A DNA stretch of 64,000 nt from NCBI GenBank assembly GCA_022376925.1, contig JAIOJX010000031.1, positions 142,308,854 through 142,372,853 of the forward strand, given 5' to 3'. Of the stretch, positions 35,137 through 47,170 are shown piece by piece. The notes beneath the pieces were generated by a model. The model saw only the letters and a list, made by a program, of their open reading frames with translations, searched no databases and had not been told where the DNA came from. The translations under genes and the position numbers were made by a program. Position 1 is the stretch's first letter. Each line of letters starts with the position of its first letter. The stretch comes from Tragulus kanchil. Lineage: Eukaryota > Chordata > Mammalia > Artiodactyla > Tragulidae.

Positions 35137-35446
35137 TATTTTATTTTATACTATTTGTTGGGGGGGAGGTGGTTGGGGAGGAAGCGGGGTGGGCGGGCCA
35201 CTTGTATTGATCTTTCATTTATCTATTTTTTTCATCCATCTTTGTTCTTTGGCCTGTGTGGGCCTCCCATCGTGGTGGCCTCTGTTGCCACAGAGCACCA
35301 GCTCTGGGCGCATGTGCTCCAGAGCTCTGGCTCGGTATTTGGACACATGGGTTCAGCTGCTCTGGCACATGGGATCTTCCCAGGTCAGGATCGAACCAGC
35401 CTTGCCCTGCAAGGTGGTGTCCTTATCCACTGGACCACCAGGAATT
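35137..35446 (-). mobile_element. CHR-like SINE (variant family), antisense, damaged copy
   Basis: Reverse complement of the 14082-type SINE: T-rich tail, gggcgggccacttgtattga, ctttgttctttggcctgtgt, ggcgcatgtgctccagagct, ending tccactggaccaccagg. Missing bases relative to 36234-36553 sit at the duplication join. The 100-145 codon frames here are SINE translations. Confidence 0.88.
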
Positions 35447-36233
35447 TGTTACATGGCTTCTATATCAAAAGGAGCAACTCGAAAGGCCTGATACTCTGGG
35501 TTCATGTGATTCCTGTTCATGCTGTCCACTGGTTCCTAAAAATCCTCTTAAATTTCAAGCAATTTAGGTATATTTATGTTTTCTACTTGTAAGATTAAAT
35601 TGTTTGAGAAAACAAAGTCATGTTTAAGGAAATATACCTTCCCTAGAGATATGCATAGCCTGTATACAATCGTAGTTCAAAAAATGATCTGTTAATTAAA
35701 AAGTTAACAACAAATATTAACAAACAAAAATCAAAGCCTGGGTGCCTCATTCATATGTCAGCTCTAAATTTCACTACTTTCAGACTCAGGAGAAAAAAAT
35801 CCTTCTGTCTTGTTCCTGATGTGTAAAATGGTACTAACGTTTTGAGTTAATTCATAGAACATGCTTAGATCAATGCTTGGCACATCAATACATGCGCAAT
35901 GAATGCTCACTACCATTTTTGAAACTTGATCAACTATTACTAATTAATTTATCTGATAAGTCTTGTATTGCATACCTCCTGTTGATGACACTGGGATTTC
36001 AGAGGAATGAGTGTAAGATGGAGCAGAGATCCAGCAGCCACAATTGGAACAAGAATTGGAGGAAGTCTTCAAGTAATATGTTTTCATAAACTTATCAGAT
36101 GTAAATTACAGTAGTCTCTGACAAGAGTCTCATTGACTCCCTCATTCCTTCATTCATCAAATCATAGAATACATGTGCTGCATGCAACTCGACCCCATGT
36201 CTGGGGCTGAGGGAGGAAAAGATAAATACGTTT

Positions 36234-36553
36234 TATTTTATTTTATACTATTTGTTGGGGGGGGGGTGGTTGGGGAGGAAGCGGGGTGGGCGGGCCACTT
36301 GTATTGATCTTTCATTTATCTATTTTTTTCATCCATCTTTGTTCTTTGGCCTGTGTGGGCCTCCCATCGTGGTGGCCTCTGTTGCCACAGAGCACCAGCT
36401 CTGGGCGCATGTGCTCCAGAGCTCTGGCTCGGTATTTGGACACATGGGTTCAGCTGCTCTGCGGCACATGGGATCTTCCCAGGTCAGGGATCGAACCAGC
36501 GCCCCTTGCCCTGCAAGGTGGTGTCCTTATCCACTGGACCACCAGGGAAGCCT
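36234..36553 (-). mobile_element. CHR-like SINE (variant family), antisense
   Basis: Better-preserved copy of 35137: gcggcacatgggatcttccc, ggatcgaaccagcgcccctt, ccaccagggaagcct. It is a single genomic insertion if duplication 11 is artificial. Confidence 0.9.
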
Positions 36554-36585
36554 CGTTTCATTTTTTAATATTTTTTGATGTGGAC

Positions 36586-36757
36586 TATTTATTAAAAGTC
36601 TTTATTGAATTTGTTACAATATTGCTTCTGTTTTAAGTTCTGATTTGGGGGTCCATGACACATGTGGGATCTTAGCTCCCTGACCAGGGACTGAACCCAA
36701 ATCCCTTACATTGGAAGATGAAGTCTTAACCACTGGACCATCATATAAGTCCTCAAA
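36586..36757 (-). mobile_element. older CHR/ART2-type SINE, antisense
   Basis: ttattgaatttgttacaata, tatgtgggatcttagctccc-like wording and aagtcttaaccactggacca are the reverse complement of the widespread cetartiodactyl tRNA-Glu SINE. It is more diverged than its neighbour at 36234. Confidence 0.8.
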
Positions 36758-36939
36758 TAAGCTATTTTTAATGATTACAACTATAAAATATATCCTGGAA
36801 GAGTCAGGGATGCCTGGAAAAGGGAGTCCTAAGTACCTTCAAAGGCAGCATGAAACTGAAATTCAAGTATCCTATTTGCTTAATCTCCTGTCAATCCAAC
36901 AACAAACAAATTTCTGAGAAATGAACTGTCCTAAATAAA

Positions 36940-37112
36940 AGGCCTGAAGGGCAAAGGAGAAAGGGAACGGCAGAGGACAAGATGGTGGATAGCATTATGG
37001 ACTCAATGGATGAGGTAGAGCAAACTCCGGAAAAGACTGAGGACAGGGAAGGAAGCCTGGCGTGCTGCAGTTTATGGGGTTGCAAAGAGTCAGACATGAC
37101 TAAGCAACGACC
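36940..37112 (+). mobile_element. BovB 3' end, short
   Basis: ggcagaggacaagatggtgg, gcctggcgtgctgcagttta and gcaaagagtcagacatgact are the last ~170 bases of BovB. It is strongly 5'-truncated. Confidence 0.88.
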
Positions 37113-38745
37113 ACAGTGTGCAGGATGAGGCTGCCTTCCACGTGGGAAGTTAGCGCCAGCTTGACAGTTTTGAGTCTTTCAAGAGGTAATCTTCGTACAG
37201 TGGTTTCCAAGGCCAGGGGGCAAGAAATCTAGCAACTACTCTATACACACAGCATTTGATATAAAGACTTATCATTTTTGACCATGCATACATTCTTTTA
37301 AAAGTATTTTTTTTTTGAAATATGCACATCCAGCAAAACGCAGCTGTAGGGCGACCATGGTCCATGGGCCCTCAGTTTCAAATTCCTGGTCTGTGTATTG
37401 GAGAGGAGTTATGGGGATTTTGGCAGATGGAGAGTGAGAATCACTAGTGGCAAATCTTTCACTGAAAACAAAACAAAACAACAATGGGGTGGAGTCCCAG
37501 GCTCTGGGAAAGAGGCCATCCTACCCCCTCTTCACGCGAGAAGCAGCCAGCCTGCCGGGGGGAGCTCAGTTACACACAAGAACACCCTTAATCACTGGCA
37601 TGCCCTGTCAATTAGCAATTTTCTCAGCTGCAAGAACCCTTCAAAGCCATTTTACCAATATGAATATTGTTCAAGTGACTACTGGGGAGAATACACAAAC
37701 AGACTGCAATAAAATCAAGAAGAACTTTCGAAGGAAATAGTACATTGGAAGGATTCATTGTAGAAGTCAAACATGGGTCCATATGTTTCCCTCCTCTTTG
37801 TGATGGACAATGCTGAGTGCCTGTAATAAAATGAGAACAGGCATGGGGGTGGAGAGGGACTCACTTGTTGAGGCAAAGGATAAGATCCAAACAGCAGATA
37901 AATAACCAGGATAGCTTTATGATTATATAGGTACATGCTTCCTACACAACAGACGTTTCCTTACTGATATACATTTTCAATGATGTTTTAATTAACTCTG
38001 GCCGGGTGTAATAAGAAATGAAGAGTTCGCCTGTTTTTGTTTTCTGTTCGTTTCCTCACCTCTGCCTCCATTTTGTCTTTAAGTAAACTTATGAATTTCG
38101 TCTTTGTGGATGTAAGCCTCTCCCGAACTTGACTGTTTAGAATCGAGAGTCCCTTGTGATTTCCAGGTTGACTGAAGGTTACATGGCAGAGATACAAGAA
38201 CTTACCCAAAGTTATGTTTCCTCATAACTTAGGAGAATTATGTTTATTCTCAGAGTCTGTCCTAGGTTGTATACAATGTAAAATTTTATTTTATCTTTAA
38301 GACAATAAATTTTCCTATAAATCCCAGAACACATTAGCTGTTTTAGACATGGTTTTGGGGGTCTGAAGGGATGGAAAGAGAAAAAGGAAATCTTTCATAC
38401 ACATACATTTGTGCATATCCAATTGCACTCTGGTTTAAATGACATCACAACATATACACTAATGCCTTTTTAAATTCATGCTTTGTTCTAAAAGCTTTGG
38501 TCCATGGGAGATGATGCCAAAGCTTAGCATGTACAGTTGAGGCTTTCTGAAGGATAACAAAAGACTAAACTGAGTTGCAACCTGAAATAGTATAAGATTA
38601 ATTTACTTTTGTAAAGGAAGAAACCATCATTCCTTCTTAAGTTTATCCTCCAAAAGTCTTGGAAGGATTCAGTATGAGATGCTGTTGAGCATAAAATATT
38701 TAAGAAGTTATACGTAATGGAGGGTACACATTTAGAGAGAGAGAG

Positions 38746-38784
<39 letters not shown>

Positions 38785-39384
38785 ATCCACTGCCGTCTTC
38801 ACTAGCTAAGAAGAAACCTAGTGTTTGCCATGATCTTTCTTGAACCACTTTTAAGGTTTTCATCTTTCTTCCCTTCTCTTTCTGGTTAACCTTAAGTTTA
38901 AGCCCCAATAAAATACAAATTTATGGGGATCAAGCTTGTCACCAGCTTTTCATTACTGTCAGTTTCTCTTCAGTTTCATCTAACTCAGTTTGGGGCATTT
39001 AAAAATGTTTTATCACACTTGCTAGCAACATCATCTGCAGTCACCACCAAGCCCAATAATGACCATTTTGAAATAAACCAAGACCCAAGACTAAGATCAG
39101 GGACTAAGATACAGACAGTCCTTTGGAGTAGGAGTCTTTGCTGGGCCCCAGCCCCTCATGTTTTAATCAGGAAAAGCGGGTGGCAGGTCACAAAGATTAG
39201 GTTTAACCTTCCTGATATACATCAGATCTCTTGCCCTTTCAACCTTCCAGCGGTGTGAGGAGGCATTCTTTCTAAAACCCATAAATTAGAGGCCAAGGTT
39301 TCTTTGCAAAGTGTAATGACAAGATGACAGAATCCCCACAAAGCCTAACTCTTTTCCCTAGACATGAAATTTTTATTTATTTTC
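37113..39384. other. unique non-coding sequence, 2.3 kb
   Basis: Longest stretch without a recognised transposon or duplication. Open frames of up to 111 codons (38923-39258) overlap frames on the other strand and lack domains. It holds a (GA)n/(GAAA)n microsatellite (38734-38785) and, at 37590-37690, an AT-rich run with homeodomain-like caattagcaatt (37609), SOX-like attgtt and NKX2-like tcaagtg (37671-37677) cores, a weak candidate for a conserved element. Confidence 0.45.
38734..38785. repeat. (GA)n(GAAA)n microsatellite
   Basis: A compound repeat: ga dinucleotides followed by about ten gaaa units. The antisense frame over it yields a long FFLS-type low-complexity peptide that should be ignored. 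Confidence 0.95.
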
Positions 39385-41644
39385 TTTGGAACGTTAAGCC
39401 ATGATCAGTAGGTCAATGAGAGTCCTGCACATATTTTTTTTTTTTTGATGAAAAAAAAAAAAAGCAAAAAGCTCTGGTCATGAGTGCATTCTGCTAAGAT
39501 TTAAGGCTCCCCAAATCCCCAATGACTCTTCCTCGTTTACATGCTTGTTTCAAAATCCACTAAGTAACTTATTTAGGTTCTGAAAGTTATATACAATATA
39601 AATCCATCCAGGCTGATGTAAAAAAACCCAGGAGCTGTAAAGCTGGTTTCTATACTGTTGAGACATAATACTGTTTTCAAGTGAAATCATACGGGAGTAG
39701 GGCACTTAAAATGGGGTGTCACATTTCAAGGCAATAAATAGCAGATTGATTCTACCTCCCAATTGATCCTGCAGTTTACTTATACACAAAATGGAAAATA
39801 AAGTACCAAAGCCACCGTGATTTACTTTGTAGAAATGAGACACTCGGTATTCGCAAGTGACTGCAAAGGCCGCCTCTGACAATTTATTACAGGTTCAGTC
39901 CAAAGGTAGTTTGGATCAAGTTGCATTATCGACACACACATTTTGCCATGTTGTTAGCATCTCTACAGTTAAACACATTTTCAGTCTCTTGATTTCTTAA
40001 CGTACATTTTTGGTGTGCTCCTTAGTCTTGTCATCCAACCACAGATCAAAAGGAAATACACTCCCTTGCTTTGCTGAACACAGACTATGTTAAACAAGGG
40101 GGCATCCCCTTGTCCTTGTCTGTGCAGGGGTGGTCTCTACTATTTAGATATTGGGATGTGTTCTAGCTGTTTGCTTTTGCAGTTCTCTTCAGTCACATTC
40201 TCCCTTTCAACACAATGTCTTACGATGTACTTGTCTTGTATTATGGATTGCAGAAACGTTTATTTCAAGGATGTCTGGGGAATTGTCCAGCATCTTTGGG
40301 GCATCCTTACTTACTTTTCTGGAATTATAAGAATTAACCCAGGACTCTGTCCAGCTGGTCCATCATTGAAGCTGTGGATAGTATCACTCCATCCTGGACA
40401 AATAGTTCTGAATCATAATTATAATAAAATGTGAGTTTTTTTGAGGCTTTGCAATGCCATAAACTGTGATATATGTGCTTTTGTCAATTCTTGTCAGATA
40501 CAGTGTTATAAATTTTGGAACGTTAAGCCATGATCAGTAGGTCAATGAGAGTCCTGCACATATTTTTTTTTTTTTGATGAAAAAAAAAAAAAGCAAAAAG
40601 CTCTGGTCATGAGTGCATTCTGCTAAGATTTAAGGCTCCCCAAATCCCCAATGACTCTTCCTCGTTTACATGCTTGTTTCAAAATCCACTAAGTAACTTA
40701 TTTAGGTTCTGAAAGTTATATACAATATAAATCCATCCAGGCTGATGTAAAAAAACCCAGGAGCTGTAAAGCTGGTTTCTATACTGTTGAGACATAATAC
40801 TGTTTTCAAGTGAAATCATACGGGAGTAGGGCACTTAAAATGGGGTGTCACATTTCAAGGCAATAAATAGCAGATTGATTCTACCTCCCAATTGATCCTG
40901 CAGTTTACTTATACACAAAATGGAAAATAAAGTACCAAAGCCACCGTGATTTACTTTGTAGAAATGAGACACTCGGTATTCGCTTAAGTGAATGCAAAGG
41001 CCGGCTCTGACAATTTATTACAGGTTCAGTCCAAAGGTAGTTTGGATCAAGTTGCATTATCGACACACACATTTTGCCATGTTGTTAGCATCTCTACAGT
41101 TAAACACATTTTCAGTCTCTTGATTTCTTAACGTACATTTTTGGTGTGCTCCTTAGTCTTGTCATCCAACCACAGATCAAAAGGAAATACACTCCCTTGC
41201 TTTGCTGAACACAGACTATGTTAAACAAGGGGGCATCCCCTTGTCCTTGTCTGTGCAGGGGTGGTCTCTACTATTTAGATATTGGGATGTGTTCTAGCTG
41301 TTTGCTTTTGCAGTTCTCTTCAGTCACATTCTCCCTTTCAACACAATGTCTTACGATGTACTTGTCTTGTATTATGGATTGCAGAAACGTTTATTTCAAG
41401 GATGTCTGGGGAATTGTCCAGCATCTTTGGGGCATCCTTACTTACTTTTCTGGAATTATAAGAATTAACCCAGGACTCTGTCCAGCTGGTCCATCATTGA
41501 AGCTGTGGATAGTATCACTCCATCCTGGACAAATAGTTCTGAATCATAATTATAATAAAATGTGAGTTTTTTTGAGGCTTTGCAATGCCATAAACTGTGA
41601 TATATGTGCTTTTGTCAATTCTTGTCAGATACAGTGTTATAAAT
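39385..41644. repeat. direct duplication 12 (1.13 kb x2)
   Basis: Copy A 39385-40513, copy B 40514-41644, offset 1129 rising to 1131. The rise comes from a local difference: ttcgcaagtgactgcaaagg (39850) against ttcgcttaagtgaatgcaaa (40980), with a nearby c/g change. No transposon is recognised inside; it is repeat-free unique sequence carrying a 115-codon frame (40087, 41218) with no known domain. Confidence 0.97.
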
Positions 41645-41800
41645 TTTTACAACAATCACATGACATAGTTTCTAATAATGTCCTTATTTTCAGAACTGGA
41701 AAGAAAGGCTTAGAGAGGTCAAGCAACAGATTAAGGAATTCAAACGTAGGCCTGCTTGATTTCAGAGTCCATGATCTTGATCAGCCTTTAAGCAGAACAC
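41640..41800 (-). repeat. MIR fragment, antisense
   Basis: attttcagaactggaaagaa, gcttagagaggtcaagcaac, then aggcctgcttgatttcagag follow the reverse complement of MIR ('gaaactgaggc... ag aggttaag... '). Confidence 0.7.
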
Positions 41801-42792
41801 ATCAATATTGTCCTTGTCCCTAAATTACTAAAGACTACAAATTCCTTGCAGAGTCACTGTTCCTAATTCTCTACTAATATGTTTCATTGAATCAAATTAC
41901 TTGCTTCAAACATGAACCTGGCGTGAAGGCTCAAGATAGTAGTATAAAATTTCTATTTTCCTGTATCACCTCCCCCATTTGGTTTATTTGGTGCCATAAC
42001 AGGATACTGCAATTTTGTTTCTAATCAATACATTAAAAAAAAATGTTGGGAGCTCTGTCTGGCTGTTAATGGACAGCAAGATCTCTTTCAAAATCTAAAA
42101 GTTTGCCTATTTCACAACATAGATATGTCTTTCTCTAGACATTAAAGACTTAAGTTATTGTTAAATAGCATAGGACAGCTTCAACCTGAAAATAAACATT
42201 ATGCATATTATCCAGGAAGCCTGAGAGTTGAATTTTTCTCCTCCTTCATTTGGCCAATGAGAATCCATGAACATGAACATGCATCAGCGACGTACTAGGA
42301 AATAATTTAATCTCACACACAAATTGTTTTACACTGAAGTGCAAAGGATACTTTCAGAAGAGAGAGAAGAATCATTGTCTAAAAGGCTTCCTGCTTTCGC
42401 AAGTACAGTGGCTAGATTATTCACTGTATGCGTGTGTGCAGGAATGTGTGCTGCACACAAACACACACACACACACACACACACCCCTATAAATACACAC
42501 AAAAGGATGCTCACACTGACATTTTTAAAAACTATGATGAAATATATAGGGAGAAAATTCTCATATTTTTAAATGGATTACTGATCTTCCTTCTTTTAAA
42601 AAGTAAAGCTTCCCAGAGAATAGGAAACACAAAGGAAAGAGGGATCTTGAGAGGCAGGTCATACTGGATCTGGTGTTTTCCTATTAAATGGCTATGGAAG
42701 ACACAAGGCATGAGAGAAAAAGGAAGTTCAAAACACCTTATCATTCCTGGAAGGGTAAAATAGACATGTTCTTTTGTATACATGTGCTACAT
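41801..42792. other. unique non-coding sequence with (CA)n
   Basis: No gene recognised. A (CA)n microsatellite at 42459-42484 generates low-complexity frames on both strands. Confidence 0.45.
42459..42484. repeat. (CA)n microsatellite
   Basis: About 13 ca dinucleotides, single copy. Confidence 0.9.
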
Positions 42793-43009
42793 CTGGAAAT
42801 ATCAAGGAAACTGAACTGGGTTACTTCGCTTTGAGAACGGATAAAGAGGATTTTTTAATCATGAAACTTGTCTCATGGCGGTCCAAAAGTCCCTCGGGGT
42901 AAGAGCTTGTTTTAAATTGATTCCAATTTTATAGAGCCTCCAGACAACTGGTAGAAGCAAACAAAATATTCTCTGGAAGGATAGAATTCTAAGAAATATG
43001 TGCTTACAG

Positions 43010-43620
43010 TGGAACATCACAGCAACAAGTGGAATTTGAGCTAATTAAAATAAACCCATAGAATAACAACAACAAAGCTTTGGTAATAAAATCATAAAAT
43101 GCAAAATAATGGTTAGTATAATTAGAAAAATGTAAGAGGGAATTAAAATATGAGTTAGGAGCAAAAAATAATAGAAATAATAAAGTAGATTTGGAAAAGT
43201 ACCAAATTGAATTTGCAAAATTGAAAAAATACATATATATATTATTTGAAGTTAAAAACTCAATGGATGTTTTTCATTGTAAATTCTAAATAACTAAAGA
43301 TATTATTAAACAGATGTTCACTCTGGAGGAATTTTCCAGAATGCATCATGGGGAGCACAGAAATTAGGAGAAGAAGGAAGAGGTTCAGAGGACAGCAATA
43401 GAAGATTCAACATATGCTTAATCAAGTTTCCTTAAAAAACAAGACGAGAAACTGAGGGAAAGGCAATATTTGAAAGATTTTTTACAAAATTTATGAAAGA
43501 TACTAATCTTCAATTTAAGGCATGAGTCCACTGAAAAACTAAACATTGAACTTCATTTGTCATAACAAAATCTAAAAATTGGAGGTTGAGAGTAATAAAA
43601 ATAACAGCAGCTATTAGTGA
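43010..43620 (+). mobile_element. old L1 5'/ORF1-region fragment
   Basis: aaattgaaaaaatacatata, ttaaaaactcaatggatgtt, gacagcaatagaagattcaa, aggcaatatttgaaagattt and tgaaagatactaatcttcaa follow, in order, the ORF1 coiled-coil and RRM part of an old L1. Many stops; non-functional. Confidence 0.6.
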
Positions 43621-43716
43621 GGTGGAAAAAAAATTTAAACCACATAGTCTCCTTTCTTTAATGATTATAAGATTATTCTAATTTTCAGTTTCTTCTGAGT
43701 CAAATTGTTAGCTACA

Positions 43717-43894
43717 CATTTTCTAATAATTTATCCATAGTATCTATTTTCAAACATCTTAGATTAAATCATTACTAATTTTATTATATATCTAATCTTG
43801 ACAGCTCTACAGTTACTCTCATTTTTACTTCTAATGTATTTCTTGGCTCCTTTCCTGCCTTTATTCATAGTAAGTCTTGTCAAAAGTTTGTTAA
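43717..43894 (-). mobile_element. old L1 ORF2 fragment, antisense (cut by join)
   Basis: tttctaataatttatccata, then ttggctcctttcctgccttt and gtcttgtcaaaagtttgtta follow the reverse complement of L1 ORF2. It is cut off here by the duplication join and continues only in copy B (44815-45370). Confidence 0.65.
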
Positions 43895-44111
43895 CTGGAA
43901 ATATCAAGGAAACTGAACTGGGTTACTTCGCTTTGAGAACGGATAAAGAGGATTTTTTAATCATGAAACTTGTCTCATGGCGGTCCAAAAGTCCCTCGGG
44001 GTAAGAGCTTGTTTTAAATTGATTCCAATTTTATAGAGCCTCCAGACAACTGGTAGAAGCAAACAAAATATTCTCTGGAAGGATAGAATTCTAAGAAATA
44101 TGTGCTTACAG

Positions 44112-44722
44112 TGGAACATCACAGCAACAAGTGGAATTTGAGCTAATTAAAATAAACCCATAGAATAACAACAACAAAGCTTTGGTAATAAAATCATAAA
44201 ATGCAAAATAATGGTTAGTATAATTAGAAAAATGTAAGGGGGAATCAAAATATGAGTTAGGAGCAAAAAATAATAGAAATAATAAAGTAGATTTGGAAAA
44301 GTACCAAATTGAATTTGCAAAATTGAAAAAATACATATATATATTATTTGAAGTTAAAAACTCAATGGATGTTTTTCATTGTAAATTCTAAATAACTAAA
44401 GATATTATTAAACAGATGTTCACTCTGGAGGAATTTTCCAGAATGCATCATGGGGAGCACAGAAATTAGGAGAAGAAGGAAGAGGTTCAGAGGACAGCAA
44501 TAGAAGATTCAACATATGCTTAATCAAGTTTCCTTAAAAAACAAGACGAGAAACTGAGGGAAAGGCAATATTTGAAAGATTTTTTACAAAATTTATGAAA
44601 GATACTAATCTTCAATTTAAGGCATGAGTCCACTGAAAAACTAAACATTGAACTTCATTTGTCATAACAAAATCTAAAAATTGGAGGTTGAGAGTAATAA
44701 AAATAACAGCAGCTATTAGTGA
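44112..44722 (+). mobile_element. L1 ORF1-region fragment, copy B of duplication 13
   Basis: Same as 43010-43620, displaced by 1102 bases. Confidence 0.6.
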
Positions 44723-44814
44723 GGTGGAAAAAAAATTTAAACCACATAGTCTCCTTTCTTTAATGATTATAAGATTATTCTAATTTTCAGTTTCTTCTGA
44801 GTCAAATTGTTAGC

Positions 44815-45370
44815 TACACATTTTCTAATAATTTATCCATAGTATCTATTTTCAAACATCTTAGATTAAATCATTACTAATTTTATTATATATCTAATCT
44901 TGACAGCTCTACAGTTACTCTCATTTTTACTTCTAATGTATTTCTTGGCTCCTTTCCTGCCTTTATTCATAGTAAGTCTTGTCAAAAGTTTGTTAATTTT
45001 ATTAGTCTTTTAAGAAAACCAGTATTTGGTTTTATTGAGACTCTATAGTATAAATTTATTTTCCATCTCATTAAAAGTTGCTGTTACTTTTAATTATCTT
45101 CATCCTTCCTTTTGGGGTTTGTATTGTCAAACCAAGTTGAATGTTTAGCTTATTCAATATCAGCCTCTTATTTTCTAATACAAACACTTCTAAGAGGTCT
45201 GCACCCTTACATCTAAGAAAGACTTATCTTATCTTACACATTTTTTTATACAGCATTTTTTATTATTTAGGTCTAAATATATTCTAATTTATATTAAGAT
45301 TTCATCATTGATTCATGATTATGCAGAGTATGGTTTCTAATGTCTAATCATATGAGATTTGTCTAGTTTC
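44815..45370 (-). mobile_element. old L1 ORF2 fragment, antisense
   Basis: Copy B of 43717, now continuing past the duplication: gttaattttattagtctttt, aaaaccagtatttggtttta, tgcacccttacatctaagaa-like wording, and later sequence resembling the ORF2 endonuclease end. Degenerate. Confidence 0.7.
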
Positions 45371-45372
45371 TT

Positions 45373-45630
45373 ATAAAAAAACTTTATTGAGATATAATTT
45401 TTATGTTGTACAATTTACCTGTTAAAGTACACAATGATTTTGTTTTACTATATTCACAGTCATGCAGCCATCACCACATCAATTTTACGACATTTCCATT
45501 CTTCCAAAAGAAACCTCATGCCTCCTAGTAGCCATCTACATTTCCCAGAAACCCTGTATCCTGGCCCTGAGCAACCAAAAATCTACTTTCTGTCCCTATA
45601 GATTTGCTTATTCTGGACATTTCATACAAT
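45373..45630 (-). mobile_element. old L1M-type 3'-end fragment
   Basis: ctttattgagatataatttt, actatattcacagtcatgca, gccatcaccacatcaatttt, atctactttctgtccctata and tattctggacatttcataca match a common L1M 3'-end segment. Judged antisense by analogy with other L1 3' ends; orientation is not firm. Confidence 0.65.
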
Positions 45631-45689
45631 ATAAGATCTTCTTATCTATCAAAAAATTATAAAAAATCTGAAAAAGTCTAACAAAGTGT

Positions 45690-47170
45690 CCTGCTACAAA
45701 GTACAGAGGTGAACAGCCTTTCTAAATGCTATTAACAGCTCAAAAGTATAAAAGATATGATTTACAGTAGCAGCATAAAACATAAAACAAGTAGGAGTAA
45801 ACCAAATAGAAAATCTCCCAAACCATTAAGGAGGAAGTTAGGAAAATTTACTGAAGGACATTCTTTACCTACATGGCAGGATAAGAATATTAATATAATA
45901 AAATATATTTTATACCCAGATTTCTCTATAGATCAGTGTAATTTCATTCCAAATTCCAGTGGAAGTCAAACTTGACAGTCAGTTAAAGAGGAGTACTCAA
46001 GACTGTGGAGAAAGAACGGGAGGGAAGGGGATTTCTCTACCAGATATCAACTTCTTAAAAGTGCCAGCAATTGAGATAGTATGATATCACAATGAGGTTA
46101 GGCAAGCAGATCGATTGAATACGTGAGAAAATTCAGAAACAGACCCAAACCTAAATGGAAATGTGTTTTATGACAGAAGTTGACTTTAGATTAGTGAGGT
46201 TATCCATTTGCACATATATGAAATTGGGCTCCTCCCGTACTCCCTACATAAAAATTAACTCCATGTGTGTTAAGGCCTTATCTGAAAAGCAACATCATAA
46301 AAAGTTTGTTTATAATAAGGTAAGATTTTCTAAACAAAATTGTAGAGTAAAGCATAACTTGCAAAGGAAAAGATTAATAAATTCTGCTTATCAAATGACT
46401 CTATAAATAGAGTTCTTAAAATGGAAGATACTTTTGCTGCATACAACCAGTAAGAGTGGTACTCAGAATGCTTAAGAAACTCTTAAAGCAAAGAGCAAAA
46501 AGACAAGAAACCTAAAGAAAAATTGGCAGAATTCTCGACATTTCAAAACAGGAATCACGAGTTCCCAATAAACATAAATAAGAAGGCTGATGGTCACTAG
46601 AAACCTAGAAATTTTCAAAGCCAAGTGATATTATTTAATAACTAATGGATTGACAAATTTTTTTAATGTCTGATTGTATTAAATGTGCTGATTACATTAA
46701 GCATTACATACTTCTGGTAGACATGTAAATTAGTTCAACCACTTTATAAAAAGATTTTTGCATTTATTATTTAGTAAAGTTAAAAAAGCCAAGTACCTAA
46801 AAATCAAAATTTTCTCCTAGAAGCACAACCAAAAAAAACCTCTCACAGTAGATATCAATAAGCAAAGTTTGATAACAGCAAAATTTATTTTAGCAAAAGC
46901 AAAGTGTTAAAAAAAACCCTTGATGACTAAAGAAACATGAATATCTACAAATAGGAGAATGTAGATGGGATAATGGAATACTATCACAATAAAAGTGAAA
47001 ATTTTATTTTCAATAGCTGCACATCAACACTGATGAAGTTCAAGACAATGCTGAGGGAACAGAGTAACAGATGAATATCTAATCTGGGAATCCCTTTGCT
47101 AAAAACCTGTGAAACTCAACAGATCAAAGATATGTATGAAAACCAGAGAATGAGAAAACAATATTTGCAT
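45690..47170 (+). mobile_element. old L1 ORF2 3' part, sense
   Basis: Wording follows L1 ORF2 toward the 3' end: tccaaattccagtggaagtc, ttcagaaacagacccaaacc (46133), attaactccatgtgtgttaa (46253), gtaaattagttcaaccactt (46724), aataggagaatgtagatggg (46951) and gataatggaatactatcaca (46970). Frames are broken. From 46821 it belongs to duplication 14. Confidence 0.7.

Larger units (their letters stand above)
34357..36547. repeat. direct duplication 11 (1.1 kb x2)
   Basis: Copy A 34357-35455, copy B 35456-36547, body offset 1097. Copy A ends in a damaged SINE (gtcaggatcgaaccagcctt against gtcagggatcgaaccagcgc) and an aatttgttacat remnant. A G-run is 7 long plus 'a' in copy A and 10 long in copy B. 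The first ~130 bases occur three times (33234, 34360, 35458) because duplications 10 and 11 are chained. Confidence 0.96.
42793..44996. repeat. direct duplication 13 (1,102 bp x2)
   Basis: Copy A 42793-43894, copy B 43895-44996, clean join at ctggaaat. The differences I noticed are gagggaattaaaa against gggggaatcaaaa. The unit begins in unique sequence and ends inside an antisense L1 fragment. Confidence 0.98.

Noticed and set aside
38524..38802. Minus-strand frame with a long FFLS-rich stretch that could look like a membrane segment
   Set aside because: It is the translation of the (GAAA)n microsatellite.
40087..40434. 115-codon frame, present twice with identical sequence
   Set aside because: Identity comes from duplication 12, not selection. 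No known domain and no plausible partner exons.
42324..42572. Cysteine/histidine-threonine rich frames that could suggest a small secreted protein
   Set aside because: They are made by the (CA)n microsatellite on both strands.
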